Origin: Apoderus coryli
Taxonomy: Eukaryota; Arthropoda; Insecta; Coleoptera; Attelabidae
NCBI GenBank assembly: GCA_911728435.2
Contig: OU452202.1
Span: 23,291,135 to 23,355,134 of the forward strand
DNA: 64,000 nucleotides
Reading direction: 5' to 3'
Of this stretch, positions 31,180 to 42,410 are shown piece by piece. The translations under genes were made by a program, and so were the position numbers. Numbering within the stretch: position 1 is the stretch's first letter; every line of letters begins with the position of its first letter. The notes under the pieces are model-generated. The model was not told the origin of the DNA, searched no databases, and was given only the letters and a program-made list of their open reading frames with translations.

Positions 31180-31560
31180 TTAGGAGGATTGATTCCTGGT
31201 CTGCAACGTTGATTTTTTCATCCCATGCCAAACCGTGTCTCCAAATTTCCTGCATTAGAATTTTTGCTTTTACAGTGTGATGTCCCCAAAATCCCAAAGG
31301 GTCAAAAAATGGCATCATTGTTTGTAGCAGTTTACGTTTAGTCGGTCGTTCTTCTAGGCACAAAATATTTTCGTTCTTCTTTTTCGTTCTTCTTTGTAAT
31401 TCCAATTGAGTCCTAAGATTCTTTGATACGTTTCCCAGTCTTCGAATTTCTCAACGCTCCTTTTTTGTTCTGGAATGTTTTCAAATACTTCTTTACAATT
31501 GCTAACCCAACGCTGAAATACTAGTATTAGTTTGGGTTTGATCATCAAGTCATTAGGACG
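31180..31560 (-). pseudogene. BEL/Pao retrotransposon pol fragment
   Basis: Minus strand: LILVFQRWVSNCKEVFENIP, then DWETYQRILGLNWNYKEE, and one frame over ERPTKRKLLQTMMPFFDPLG followed by HTVKAKILMQEIWRHGLAWD. This order (linker after RT, then the block with FDPLG and AKILMQEIW) is diagnostic of BEL/Pao polyproteins. The frame breaks at a visible tandem duplication of about 13 bp (TTCGTTCTTCTTT repeated near 31370-31395). Upstream, near 31590-31620, text like CHTDDHI may be the decayed catalytic YVDD. Only a few hundred bases of the element remain. Confidence 0.75.
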
Positions 31561-31678
31561 CTGGTCATAAGTTCTCTGCTTGCCATAATATGGTCATCAG
31601 TGTGGCATTCATTTATCATCCCTTAGCTTTTGAAAAATCTGCAAAGTTCGCAGGAGTTGACCTGATTGACACAAGCCG

Positions 31679-32003
31679 TGTTGAGTCAGGACAATCCGTC
31701 CTAGAACTATATTGCAAATAGCTATAGAACATTACTTTGTTATATCAGTATAAAATATTTCACAGATTATAGTAATTCAAATTTATTCTACACATAAAAC
31801 CGTTTGTGTGTATTCCTTAATTTTTATTTGTTACATTGTTTAAGTTAGGTACAATTTATCAAAGAAATTCTTCGTGATTGCGTATATTCCGGGGTGTATA
31901 TAAGAATTGTATCAAGCATTTCGTACGTGCATTGTGTTGATAAACCAGAAAAAACATACCCGACCATGTTTTACAGGGTATTCTGTAATAAACCCTGTTA
32001 ACA
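31679..32003 (+). mobile_element. Probable solo LTR or LTR fragment
   Basis: Begins TGTTGAGTCAGG and ends CCCTGTTAACA, with TG...CA termini. Inside are GTATATAAG near 31896 as a TATA box and AATAAA at 31987-31992 close to the 3' end, the layout of an LTR in plus orientation. No target duplication is obvious. Its closeness to the minus-strand BEL fragment may be chance. Confidence 0.4.
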
Positions 32004-35000
32004 CCCTTCCCGATTTGAACTGGGTAGGTATTTAGGAAATAGGAAATAAATGTTTATATTTTGAGGAAATCTAGTTTTCATTAAATGAAGCTTTCGCGCT
32101 GGCTCATTTCGACATAAAGCTGCAGCCTTGTGTCATGGTCATACTGTATACTTCTATACTATAACATGTTGCATTTAAATTAAAGTTTTCACTTATTTTA
32201 CGTTCATGCAAAAAGTTTTATAATATGACTAGAAGGGTAATTTTGCCATTAGGTGATGTATATCCAGAGTATGCAGCGATTTTTGACACAACACTGGATC
32301 TGAGTTAGAATTGTGTATGTAAAAAAGTTTGGAAACATGTTTTAGACAAAATTCGCAATTTTAATTTTTTATTGTTTCTGCATATACATAAAATTAATAT
32401 AGAGTTTTTCAAATGCAAAGTCACCGTTCACAAAAATGCAATCTATCAAAACCATATTGCGTTTTGCAAATTCCTTTCTACATCATAAATTGCAGTCAAG
32501 CTAATATTGAAAGGGATTTTTTTAGGATGAACAATTTAATAAAATAACCCCCAACGTCCTCCCTTACTAGCCGCCACTGCGCATAATCCACAACACGTTA
32601 TCAAAGTCCTAAATATTTGTTTATACATTCTATTTACGACTACGACTACGGTCCTACCTTATCACCTTTAGTAATAACTTGGATTTATCGCCAGCCCATA
32701 TCTTCCTGCCATATGAGCAGGTATAACACTGATAAAGCTCAGTCGTCAAAATGATAACGAGAAACTATATTAAGAGGAGTCACATAGCTGTTAGAAACTA
32801 TGTTGTATATGTAGGGTTAAGGGATGGAGTTCGACAAAGTCTCCCTTCCAATATCATAGATAACAAAATTATTATGTGAATGTGATACCTACCTGATACG
32901 ATATGTTTGCAGGACTAATTATTATAGGTACATGCTAATAAGGGGATGTAATCTATCGATTTCTGACTAGTATTTACACATTTGGTTATGAAGATTTTAT
33001 TTATTGAAATTCAATTGAAAAATCCGATATTGCTATGGAATTGTATCAGTAGAAGGAAGTCCTATTTTCGGATATTTTTAAAGATAAAACCTTGCGGTTC
33101 TCGCGAACCGCAGCTACTTTTTTTGTAAAACGAAAGATGCCGCAAACAAAATGGTCATAGCCCTCTTTGTTTTCGAGTTACAGGGCCATATTGAAAATTT
33201 TGCATTTTGGGACCTCCTTGGTATCTCGGTTACCCTTTAAATTAATGAGAAGATAAAAACGGGCCCTGATAGAGATCCTTGCATAGAATCCAGTAACGTA
33301 GTTGGATTTTTATGAGGAAAACGATTTCATAGATATAAACCAAACTTATGTTTTTTTAAATAGGAAACCAGGGACCAAAGAGAACCATTTGGTCACGTTC
33401 AAAGCGAGTTTCTTGAACCTAGGTCCAACACTAGACACCAGAAACCAAGCTGCATTCGAAGAAATGGAGTTTTTCTGGTCAAAAAGTTCTAAAGAAGGCA
33501 AAAACGGTCACGTGACCGGGGAAAATCATGGCAGCGGTTTTTTTTGGGATTTAAGAAAAAAAATTTAAGAAAAAAACACTTTCACTAAGACAACGTTCCA
33601 GATCATTCATTCCGAATCTCCACTGCCAACCTGTTACTGCCACATGCTACGTATTCTCCGGACCTGGGCCAAGAAACAAGTGTACCTATTTTGATAAATA
33701 AAAAACTTTGTTTGCATGTCACCCTCGTTTTATTGAAGTACATCAATAATTCAACCCCAATGAATAAAAGTCCCATAGATTTATATATCGAGGCCATGGT
33801 GGACACGATGTTCCCATAGTTAGCGAATTAACAATCAGGCTCAGCAAAGTTGCTCTGAATCCGAGTCAATTTCAAATGGACCAAGAATACTGAGTGCTTT
33901 TATTGGGATAGACACCGGCAAACATAAAGGCTATATAGTCACCTTCAGTAGAATGATCTTGCCAATTTCCACACGCGTTAGCAAACTAAAACTCTACATA
34001 TTAAACTATATTTAATTAATTAAAAATTAATTTATCAAGTCATTGTAGAATTGAAACGAAACATCCACGTTCAGGACGCGTTGCTTTGTAAACATTTTCA
34101 GAGTTAACCAAAAGTTGCTTCTCGTTAGATGCGTTTGAGCTTTGAAGTTTCCTGACTAGTAGGTATAGCAGCTTCTTGTCTTAATTATGTATTTTATCGT
34201 TTTTATTAGAATTCTGGCCACTCAGTAATATAGGACACTTTGCTGATTTCATATTTAACCTCACCGTGTTTCTTATTCATGTGAATCTACGAGATAATCC
34301 CTGTATAGATACGAAAAGACCACCCTCTGGTAGACGTTTCCAATGTGACGAAATTTCTCATACAACCACTAATGCCACTACACTAAAAAAAGCTTACTAA
34401 ATACCCCGGTATAATATTATGTCACACACCATTTAACAAATCACACATATCTCAACAAGACTCTTAAGAGAACAGCAATTTTTTCAATCTTTTGCTTGGG
34501 CAATATTTCAAAAAACTGTTATTTATATAAGTGTTTTTGTTGAAATATTTCCCCTAAATGTGTTTGCAATTAAATATCACCCTCGACAGTCGAAGAATAT
34601 TTTACGCGTACATGGATGAGGATTGAATTTCATACACAATTTTCAAAAAAAAAAAAAAGATAAAATGGAGATTCGAAAAAAAAAGAAGGAAAATACGTGT
34701 GTATGTTGATAGGAATGTGTTCAGCCAGTACATGATTAATGTATGAGCATTTTAACTATCATAAATCACGAAAATTTTATTTTTACTTGCGTGTTTTGAT
34801 TTTTGTAACATACGGTAAAAATCTACACTTGGTATTATATGATGAATATTTGTTTGAATTCATTACTTTTGAATACACCTGTATATTTATTTAAAATTAT
34901 ATTTTGTTTATAAAATATGACCGACGATTTTGAATTTCGCGCCATTTGTAGTGTCATGATTTGACATTAAACTAAATGGCCGTTACCCGAGAACAACAGA

Positions 35001-36085
35001 GAATGTGATTTGAATTAGATGCATATAAAATTAGATTAAAATAATATCACATAGGTACATTAAATCAAATTACCAATTGTTATTTTGAAAAACAAATATT
35101 TCTAAACAAACTGTTTAAAAGATTGAGCTTACTTGCCTAAAAAAATCACACACATTTTTTAAAAAACATGAATAACTTCGCTTAATTTCGCAGCACAATG
35201 GGCCTTATCTTTTATAACTTGGTTCAGTCTATTTGCCCATAAAAGTCCAATACATCTTAAGCATTCTAAAAAGAGAGCTTAAAAACCTTACAGATGAGTG
35301 CAAAAATTCTATTAAATTATGACAGTGTTTATTAAATTTGAATTACATATTTTAACTATTATAGATATTAACAAGGAGTAAATTCACGTGTCAGGTTTTA
35401 TTGCCCATTTATTGGTTTTGCTACTTCAAAGCATACGAAAATACAAATTTGTATGGTAATTTAATGATGCCACATGACAATTTTGTACAATACATTTCTA
35501 CATTAGCAAATATATTTGAAAATTGTTTAATCAAGTTCAATATTATTAATAATTTTATAAATTTAAGCAACAATGTAAAGTTTGAACATCCATGTTCTAA
35601 TTTCCCAAAAAAATATGTTACGAAATTATATTTTAGGTTAAGGTTATTTCTATTACTCCCCTGTTCTTTACCTATCCTATAATTTCAATAAAACGTAAAT
35701 ACGGATCTGTCGAGTATATTAAAAAATGGCTACCACCTGCCTCGCACAGGACAATAGAAAGTGGTGGGAGTTCATATTCTCTGTTGTTCTCTCCCACAAT
35801 TATGGGCTATGGGAATGCTCCAATTAAAGCCATTGTGCGAAGATTAATGAATCTGTTAATAACATGAAAAAATGAAAGCAGAAACATTAAATATCAGCAG
35901 AGTCATTCGTGTTATTTTTGAGGTAATTTAAAGTCACATGTTTATGTGAACAAACTGATTCCGAAAACAGCTTATTGTACTGACTGAAATGGTACGATAG
36001 AATGAAAAAGTCCAAGAGGCTTTTTTTACAGAATTTGTTTAAATCAAAACCGAAAGTTCCTAAAAAATCACCTTTTATTAACAGT
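32004..36085. other. Long unassigned stretch
   Basis: No gene recognised. TAGCCGCCACTG near 32570-32581 resembles a right end of a CAGTGGCGG-type hAT with no left partner. A GCGGTTCTCGCGAACCGC hairpin lies near 33093-33110. The frame 33302-33568 (88 codons) is not recognised, nor is 35401-35682. Confidence 0.45.
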
Positions 36086-36250
36086 ACAAGAAATCCCTTG
36101 CGGGATTTCCCAGTCGTTTTGGGGTAGTTTTATCTATGAAAAAAGTCATTGACAGAGTATAAAAATCAATAAAAAAAAATTAAAAAAAAATATTTAAAAA
36201 AAAAAGTTTAAAAAAAAAAATCAAAAAAAAATTTAAAAAAATAAAGAGCA
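36086..36250. repeat. Small hairpin and long A-rich tract
   Basis: AAATCCC TTGC GGGATTT hairpin near 36091-36110, then about 80 bp composed mostly of A runs broken by TTA or TTC near 36155-36245. Possibly a decayed retroposon tail. Confidence 0.5.
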
Positions 36251-36782
36251 GGGTTTCGAACCAATCTAAAAAATCTGAAAATTTTTTTATTACATTCTAC
36301 CGTACCTAAAAAACTAAAAATATTGAAAATAAATAGAAACCTTTTTGAGTTACCCCGTAGATCACCTCTAGGAGCTTATAGTTTCACCTCTAAAAAATCT
36401 TGAATTGAAATCTAAAAAAATACTGAAAATATTATTTTTCTGTCCTTAAAAAAATAAACAAATACATTTTTGACTCACCCCGTATATAAATTTAAAGTGT
36501 ATGCTAAAAATTTCTAAACATTTAAAATTTATTTGATTGCAATCTGGAAAATTCGTTAAATGTCGGCTAATTAATGTTTTTTTTTTGCATCCTATAAATG
36601 CTGCTTATTAATTAATGTTGTTATAATCTGATAAATACTTAATTTAAATAACACATCCACTTGTCAAATTTAATAACCTTATAAAATTTTATACTAAATA
36701 CCTACTATAAATATATTAGATAAGTATTTTAAATCTGCTAGCCTAAAAATGGCTGCCTATAATATGATTATCATCATAGGTA

Positions 36783-36935
36783 ACGTTATTTTTTAGAACT
36801 ACCACATCTCTCTATTTGAAAATCGTTGGTTTTAAATTAACGTTAACGTTAATAGCGGCGGACGTCATTTTTTAGGACTACCATATCTCTCTATTATGGT
36901 TCGTTGGTTTGTCATAATTTGGTAGTATTTTTTTC
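36783..36935. repeat. Two-copy tandem duplication, 79-bp period
   Basis: ACGTTATTTTTTAGAACTAC at 36783 recurs as ACGTCATTTTTTAGGACTAC at 36862. Each is followed by ATCTCTCTATT and TCGTTGGTTT. Mild divergence. Confidence 0.7.
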
Positions 36936-38958
36936 TAACGTTGGTGTCACTTATTTTAGTTTAGTTGACACTTCTAGTTCACGTCATTATTTGGTTTTGG
37001 TAAGATGTTTTTTCTACCACGACAGACAAATTGCTTGTGTCAAATAGTTTATTATTATTTTCTTTGTTTACATTAATAGCCTAAGAGTTTTCGGCATTAT
37101 TTTCATGTTTAAAATCAATTTCTATCGACCTGTTGTATATTGTAGTGCTATAAAATGGTTATTCCATATAGTTGTAGTCAATTTAGAAGTTGTCATTGTG
37201 TATTTGCAGGAATATTACTGAAAAAGTAATAATAACCTAAAGTGACAGTGTCAAGAGAGGCGTCAGATGGATGGATGTGATCATATACTCGTATTTTTCA
37301 ATAACCTAAGTCAGATGGATAGGAAATAGTTGATATCTCCCTCTGCGTCGCACACCAGACAGACCTGCAGCTGCATCTTCGGTGCAGCTTTAAGTTAAGT
37401 CACATAGATGGCGGTCATTTTTTGCAGATTTTCGACGACAAAGACAGCACTATCAGATTTTATAAGGATTAAAAAAATGTTCACAATAAAAAAATATAAA
37501 AATTAGTTGGAAAAAATATTAATGCAAAAGAAAATCTACTTTGTTATTCATGTTTATACATCCCCTATTGTAATAAAATTTAATCAACATTAGAGGGTGT
37601 ATTGAGTTAATCCAATATTGTTTTACCAGTTATAACGACAGATGGTATGACATGACAAAATAGCTTTATTAGCTTAAACCCGTCATAAATAGTAGGAAGG
37701 AGACCGTTTCAAATTAACAAACTAAATTTTCAATTGAGGAATATTTTTAAATTTGTATAAATGAATTTTTCTCAAATAGATGACAGAAAGTAAATCGACA
37801 GACATGAGTAATAATGATAATATGGTAAATGTTCGAAAATTCAAAGCAGGCCACGGATTATTTGCTAGGTAATGGATTTACGCGAGTTTCATTTGCATTT
37901 ACAATAATGTTATTGCCCTAATTTACATAGAGACCGATTATTTATGGTCCGGTGCTAGATTTTCCTGCAGTCGCAGGCAAATAATTTTGGGTAGAATCGC
38001 ATCGTCGGAATAGAAAGGTCTCGCCTACTATAAAGTACTACTACAATACTATGAACGGTTAAAGTTTGTTAGATTAAAGGCTGATTTTGTATGTCAAAGA
38101 TGTACCTACTTGATAAAGGCGTTTATCAGAATTCAGCAAATTATAAATTATTGTCAGTAAAAGCCGAGGTAAAAGCTCTATAAATACAGTCGGAATTTGT
38201 TATAATTTTATCAATTAAAAGTCAGAAATATAAATAGCTGAAAGATTTGTAACATTTGCTATAGAGACTACAATGAAATTTCAGAATTAAATGTTAATAA
38301 CTTAATTAATGCTCGTTATTATTTCAAGCTACGAACTCAGAAAATCGTTACAATAGCTATGGATAATAAATCAATTAAATAGTACTCTTTGACAGTGAAA
38401 TTTTCGTTCAATATTTGAGCGTTGATTCCGTTAAAATGCGCTATTCTGAGGTAGAGAAATTTTGGGGCGTCAAGCGACTTTAACCTAACTGAGCAAATTC
38501 TAGTGCGAAAACATTTATTAATTTTTATGAACGAAAATGGTCCATTAAAATGAAAATTGACGAATGTTTATCTATTTTCAATGAAGTTTTTATATTAAAT
38601 GCGTCAAATTGGGTTTTTTGCAGGCGGTATGAAGGCATAACTATAAAAAATTATAACGATTTGACGCTAACATATCATTCAAAGATCAAATCCCTTAAAC
38701 GTGTTTAGAAACTTAATCTTGCAACAGGACGAAACATCAACTCATAGTGTTTTAGCCATTAGAGGTTGGATTGTCTAGGCCTTCAACAGTCCCAACTTAT
38801 AAATAAAAACTAAAATCGCAAAAAACGACTAACATTAATTTTGAAAACACCCTTTAAAATGTGTTTAATTTGTACAACTTTTCTCTAATAAATCGATATT
38901 GTAACTCCTATCGTTTTGAAGATTCCAAACCTATCCCATTCTTATCTTGGACACGGTG
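36936..38958. other. Unassigned sequence
   Basis: No gene or repeat family recognised over about 2 kb. Isolated short hairpin GCAGCTGCATCTTCGGTGCAGC near 37368-37389. Confidence 0.45.
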
Positions 38959-39376
38959 TACGAGGGTTGCCTTTTATATTTCGGGATTTGGCAACCCTGG
39001 TGTTGCAATCTGGCAACTGACAGCTCTATCGTAAAGTTGGACATTTTTGAGGTTATACGTACTCAGAACGTTTTGACATTCGAGCGCTATTTGTGTTGTT
39101 TACAGTAACTTAAAAGATTCATCTCGGCCCAAAAATGGAATTAAATCGTGAACATTTTCGTGCTATTATTTTTTGCAACTTTCGATGTGGATTAACTCAA
39201 CAACAGTGCATGGATGAACTTAATTCAATTTTTGGCGATGGAGCTCCATCAAGGACCAGTGTTTATCGATGGTACTGTGAATTCAATCATGGTCGTAGTT
39301 CACTCCAAGACGAATTTCGGAAAGGTCGTCCAAAATCAGTTGTTGTTCCGAAAACCATAGATGCTGTGCGCTAACT
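38959..39376 (+). mobile_element. Mariner 5' end (HTH_48 type), truncated
   Basis: Begins TACGAGGGTTGCCTTTTATA, the same terminal repeat as at 12903, then a 150-bp leader nearly identical to 17195-17345 and the start of the transposase. It stops abruptly at 39376, where a Penelope-like module begins, so the rest was lost by or before that insertion. Confidence 0.85.
39135..39374 (+). pseudogene. Mariner transposase N-terminus (Mos1-type HTH)
   Basis: MELNREHFRAIIFCNFRCGL opens the gene, followed by QQCMDELNSIFGDGAPSRTS, VYRWYCEFNHGRSSLQDEF and GRPKSVVVPKTIDAVR: the first helix-turn-helix and the GRPKS linker of the SETMAR/Mos1 class. The frame ends by running into foreign sequence after 39374, before the second HTH and the whole DDE domain. 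It preserves a 37-bp piece missing from the copy at 12928-13333, which shows that piece was deleted there. Confidence 0.85.
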
Positions 39377-39640
39377 GCTGCTAATTCAATTTATTTTGTT
39401 TGTAAAAAAATTTTCCACAGTGTGATTCTTATAATTATGAGTAACTAATATCCAATTGTCGCTTCCTGACACTACGTTATTTTTACCACTGATGATGAAA
39501 GTTTGACCTTTCGAAACATGTATGGTTTTGTTGTACCAATGATGATCTAGTGTAATTATACAGAGTTGTATTGTGGAGTAGACGACTTTCATTTTGTTTT
39601 GTAACATTAACACTCCTCGTCACAATGGATTATTTTTCGA
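39377..39640 (+). mobile_element. Penelope-like terminal module with ribozyme
   Basis: Shares with 25172-25440 the leader AAAATTTTCCACAGTGTG, the ribozyme at 39485, the box TTGTGGAGTAGACG at 39571-39584, and downstream ACACTCCTC then ATGGA at 39625. The ATG opens only a short frame (MDYFSKSIKLYS) before stops. No reverse transcriptase follows. Confidence 0.7.
39485..39526 (+). ncRNA. Hammerhead ribozyme, type I (HHR5)
   Basis: Stem I ACCA (39485-39488) with TGGT (39523-39526), core CTGATGA 39489-39495, stem II GAAAG/CTTTC with loop TTTGAC, GAAA 39513-39516, stem III ACATGT, predicted cleavage after GTA at 39522. Confidence 0.85.
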
Positions 39641-40238
39641 AAAGTATCAAATTATATTCAACATGGATAATTATTTAAGCACCATTATGTTGTTGCTTAA
39701 ATAACACCCGCTTATATTTTCACCATCTTTTCATTTACAATACTGTAACGAGAATTTTTAGCTAATTACAATATTTAGAGCAAATTAATTAAGAATTCTG
39801 AGTATATACACATTGCAACGCCTTTAATGTTCCTTAACGAAATTACTTCATTATAATGAAACTTCAAAAGTTCACGAAATATATATTTTCTCTAACAAGT
39901 TTTCGGTTGAAAAGAGAGGGTGCCGCACAAGGCGTCATTATTAGGGTTTCTTTTATTTTTTTGTATAGAAAAACCGTTGTGTTTAGCGTCGATACATTCC
40001 TGCAATCGTTGAACATTAACAAAATTAGAGAAATTAAAAATTTTAACTTTTGTTTCCATTGAGTTTTGTCTATAACGAAAACAACCTGGTTTAGACGTGC
40101 AGGAGTTATTTGAAATATGAAGTATAATACAAGTTGTCCGGAAAAAGGAGATCAATCCGTTAACCACAGATTCCTTGAGCAAAAATAATATGAGTTTTAA
40201 GCTGTAATTTTTCATTTTAACACTCCACGTTCGACATA
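39641..40238. other. AT-rich sequence, nothing recognised
   Basis: Frames at 39856-40062 (plus) and 39892-40215 (minus) overlap and carry no motif. Confidence 0.5.
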
Positions 40239-41516
40239 CAGGGCGTCAAAGTTGAAAATTTAAAACCAATATTTTTAAATAATTCTAGTATTTATTGCAT
40301 TCAAATTTAGTGTGTTGCTTCAGCCTACAGAGCTACTTCTTTCCAAAAAAGAACACAAAAAATAATTTCTTAATAGCTGAAATACGGGATATTCAGGACC
40401 CATTGACCCCCCGAAGTTTTTATTACCTACGCCAATGACTTTTAAGCTAAGTTTTTATAGGTTACTATGTATTTTTGATTATTTTTTAACTCTTATAAAA
40501 TTTGGATAAAATCATTTGTTTTTGAGATATTTTGAAAAGTATTGGCTCTTGTTGTCTACGTCTATTTTCACTATTAATCAAGCATATTTAACTCAAATTA
40601 CCATTACCGTGCATCAAATTAAGTACAGTTTTTGAAAAGGTAATAAAACTAAACACTACGAACACGAAATTGTTTATTATTTTTAACTTAATTTGAAGCA
40701 TCATAGTCAAATATTAATTATTTAAACATATTATTTTAAAAACATGAAAAAGTAACTAAATAAACATTAGAAAAGGTACCAGTCTAAAGAAATTGTTCGA
40801 TCTGACCCTCATTTTTTTCAATGCTTATGAGAGCTCTTTTTAGTAAAGAAAATCTTTGTCTTTGAAAAATATGAGGCTTCAACCTAAAGTCTTCCCCAGC
40901 TTGTAAGATTCTCTCTATTAAATGATTTTCACTCATAATTGGAACCTTATAAACAAAATCTTTCATACAACCCCAGACTGAATAGTCCAAGGGAGTAAGA
41001 TCTGGGGATCGGGGTGTCCATTGGGGAAAGTTTTCATGTAAGTATCTCCTTACATTCATAGCAAAATATGCTGGTGCACCAACAGGTTGAAACCAAATGT
41101 TTTGTCTAACTAATTTGACAATAATAAAACATTGCTTAAGTAGGTATCCAAATAAACACCAGAGTTGCTTAATATTTCAACATTATAGAATTAGCCAGAG
41201 CCGCCGAGGCATCAAACAAGAGCCAATACTTTTCCAAATATCTCAAAAACAAATGATTTTATCCAAATTTTATAAGAGTTAAAAAATAATCGCAAATACA
41301 TATTAACCAATAAAAACTTAGTTTAAAAGTCATTGGCGTACGTAATAAAAACTTGGGGGTCAATGGGTACTGAATATCCCGTATCTTGGCTATTAAGACA
41401 TGGTTTTTTGTTTTGTTTTTTGGAAAGAAGTAGCTCTTTCTGCTGAAGCAACATACTAAATTTGAATCCAATATCTCAATAAATACTAAAATTATTTAAA
41501 AATATTGGTTTTAAAT
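40239..41516 (-). mobile_element. Tc1/mariner-type transposon with about 300-bp terminal inverted repeats
   Basis: The left repeat 40259-40551 and right repeat 41217-41516 are inverted copies (landmarks AAAACCAATATTTTTAAATA, CCCATTGACCCCC against GGGGGTCAATGGG, TATTGGCTCTTG against CAAGAGCCAATA). The left end may extend to ACAGGGCGTC at 40239; that outer part is missing on the right. A damaged transposase lies between on the minus strand. The unusually long repeats make it a candidate source of foldback derivatives. Confidence 0.8.
40784..41110 (-). pseudogene. Transposase C-terminal part, catalytic Asp replaced
   Basis: Reads IWFQPVGAPAYFAMNVRRYL, where family members have WFQQDGAPAH, so the second catalytic Asp is Val. 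It continues FPQWTPRSPDLTPLDYSVWG (third acidic position) and MKDFVYKVPIMSENHLIERI and stops at 40784. The N-terminal HTH and the first catalytic segment are absent between 41110 and the right terminal repeat. It is of the DUF4817/DDE_3 kind, related to but distinct from the 1-1239 transposase. Inactive. Confidence 0.8.
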
Positions 41517-41524
41517 TATTATAC

Positions 41525-41619
41525 GTATTCAATATTCTTAAACGATCGTCTAGTATTTTTATTTGAACACAGTCAGATACATTATTTCTATACGATCGTT
41601 TAAGAATATTGAATACCTG
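41525..41619. repeat. Inverted repeat, 25-bp perfect arms
   Basis: GTATTCAATATTCTTAAACG at 41525 and its exact complement ending at 41619, with a 40-bp or so AT-rich centre. The arms include ACGATCGT. It lies immediately right of the long-TIR transposon. Confidence 0.8.
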
Positions 41620-41770
41620 CTGATTTACGTGGTTAATGGATAAATGTTCATTGTTTTTCGTGTTTGTCTTTGTTATTTTTAGTCTGTATAACTTGAAGCT
41701 TTATGTAAGTTTTTTTATACAGTTTTATATATATTTATGTGACTTGTTTTATGTTTGTTCGTTTGTAGTT

Positions 41771-41810
41771 GCTTGAAGAAGCCTTAATAAAAATGCGAAA
41801 CGTCCCACTA
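41771..41810 (+). ncRNA. Degenerate hammerhead-like motif (CTTGAAGAAG...GCGAAACGTC)
   Basis: Core resembles TTGAAGA ... GAAACGTC, a variant arrangement seen in other Penelope-like lineages with ACGT as the palindromic stem III. Here C3 is T, stem II is only GC/GC and stem I is not evident, so activity is unlikely. TGTGTGGACG about 30 bp downstream faintly recalls the box of the main family. Confidence 0.35.
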
Positions 41811-42410
41811 AAAGCTGATTGTTGTTTGTGTGGACGTTCTAAGACCCAATATAATTTCTACACAATATTTTATTAATGCTTTTGCAGACTTATACAAAAA
41901 GTAGTTCTGCTTCAACACATCTTTTTTTTTTTCTAATATTATTCTATTCTTCGTATAATTATTTATACATTCATTCACTAAAGATCAAACAAACACTCAG
42001 CAACATTTTGATTAATAGTTTTCGTAGGGAATATGTTTTATTATATTCTGAAGCATATAAAAAGTTCTTCTAATTGTTGTCCTTTACTGAAACACACAAT
42101 AATATATCAGTATATATAAAGTTTTTTTTATTTTTCATTTGGTCAAAGGATGAAGTTTCTGCTGATATAACAATGGGTACACTTCATCATTCATATTGTA
42201 GTTATCTTATAGTCAAAATTGTACTATGCATATTATTTGTGGCGTATGGTTTTGTTGATTGATTATAATAAAATGCAAGTTTTAATAAATGTTACACTAT
42301 AAATGAGTCTTCTGGTTTCAAAACTCATTAAATCCACTTTCATAAAATGTTGGAAAATCGCAGAAAACTGTTTTGATAAAGGTACAATAATAAAAATGAA
42401 TGTATATATA
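41811..42410. other. AT-rich sequence, nothing recognised
   Basis: Frames at 41876-42073 and 42074-42262 are AT-driven with no motif. Ends in a TATATATA tract that served as the Ginger-like insertion site. Confidence 0.5.

Noticed and set aside
32570..32581. TAGCCGCCACTG as a hAT right end
   Set aside because: No matching CAGTGGCGG left end or 8-bp duplication found nearby; the CAGTGGCG at about 30491 belongs to a foldback arm.
33302..33568. 88-codon plus-strand ORF
   Set aside because: No recognised domain and surrounded by unassigned sequence; composition alone is not enough.
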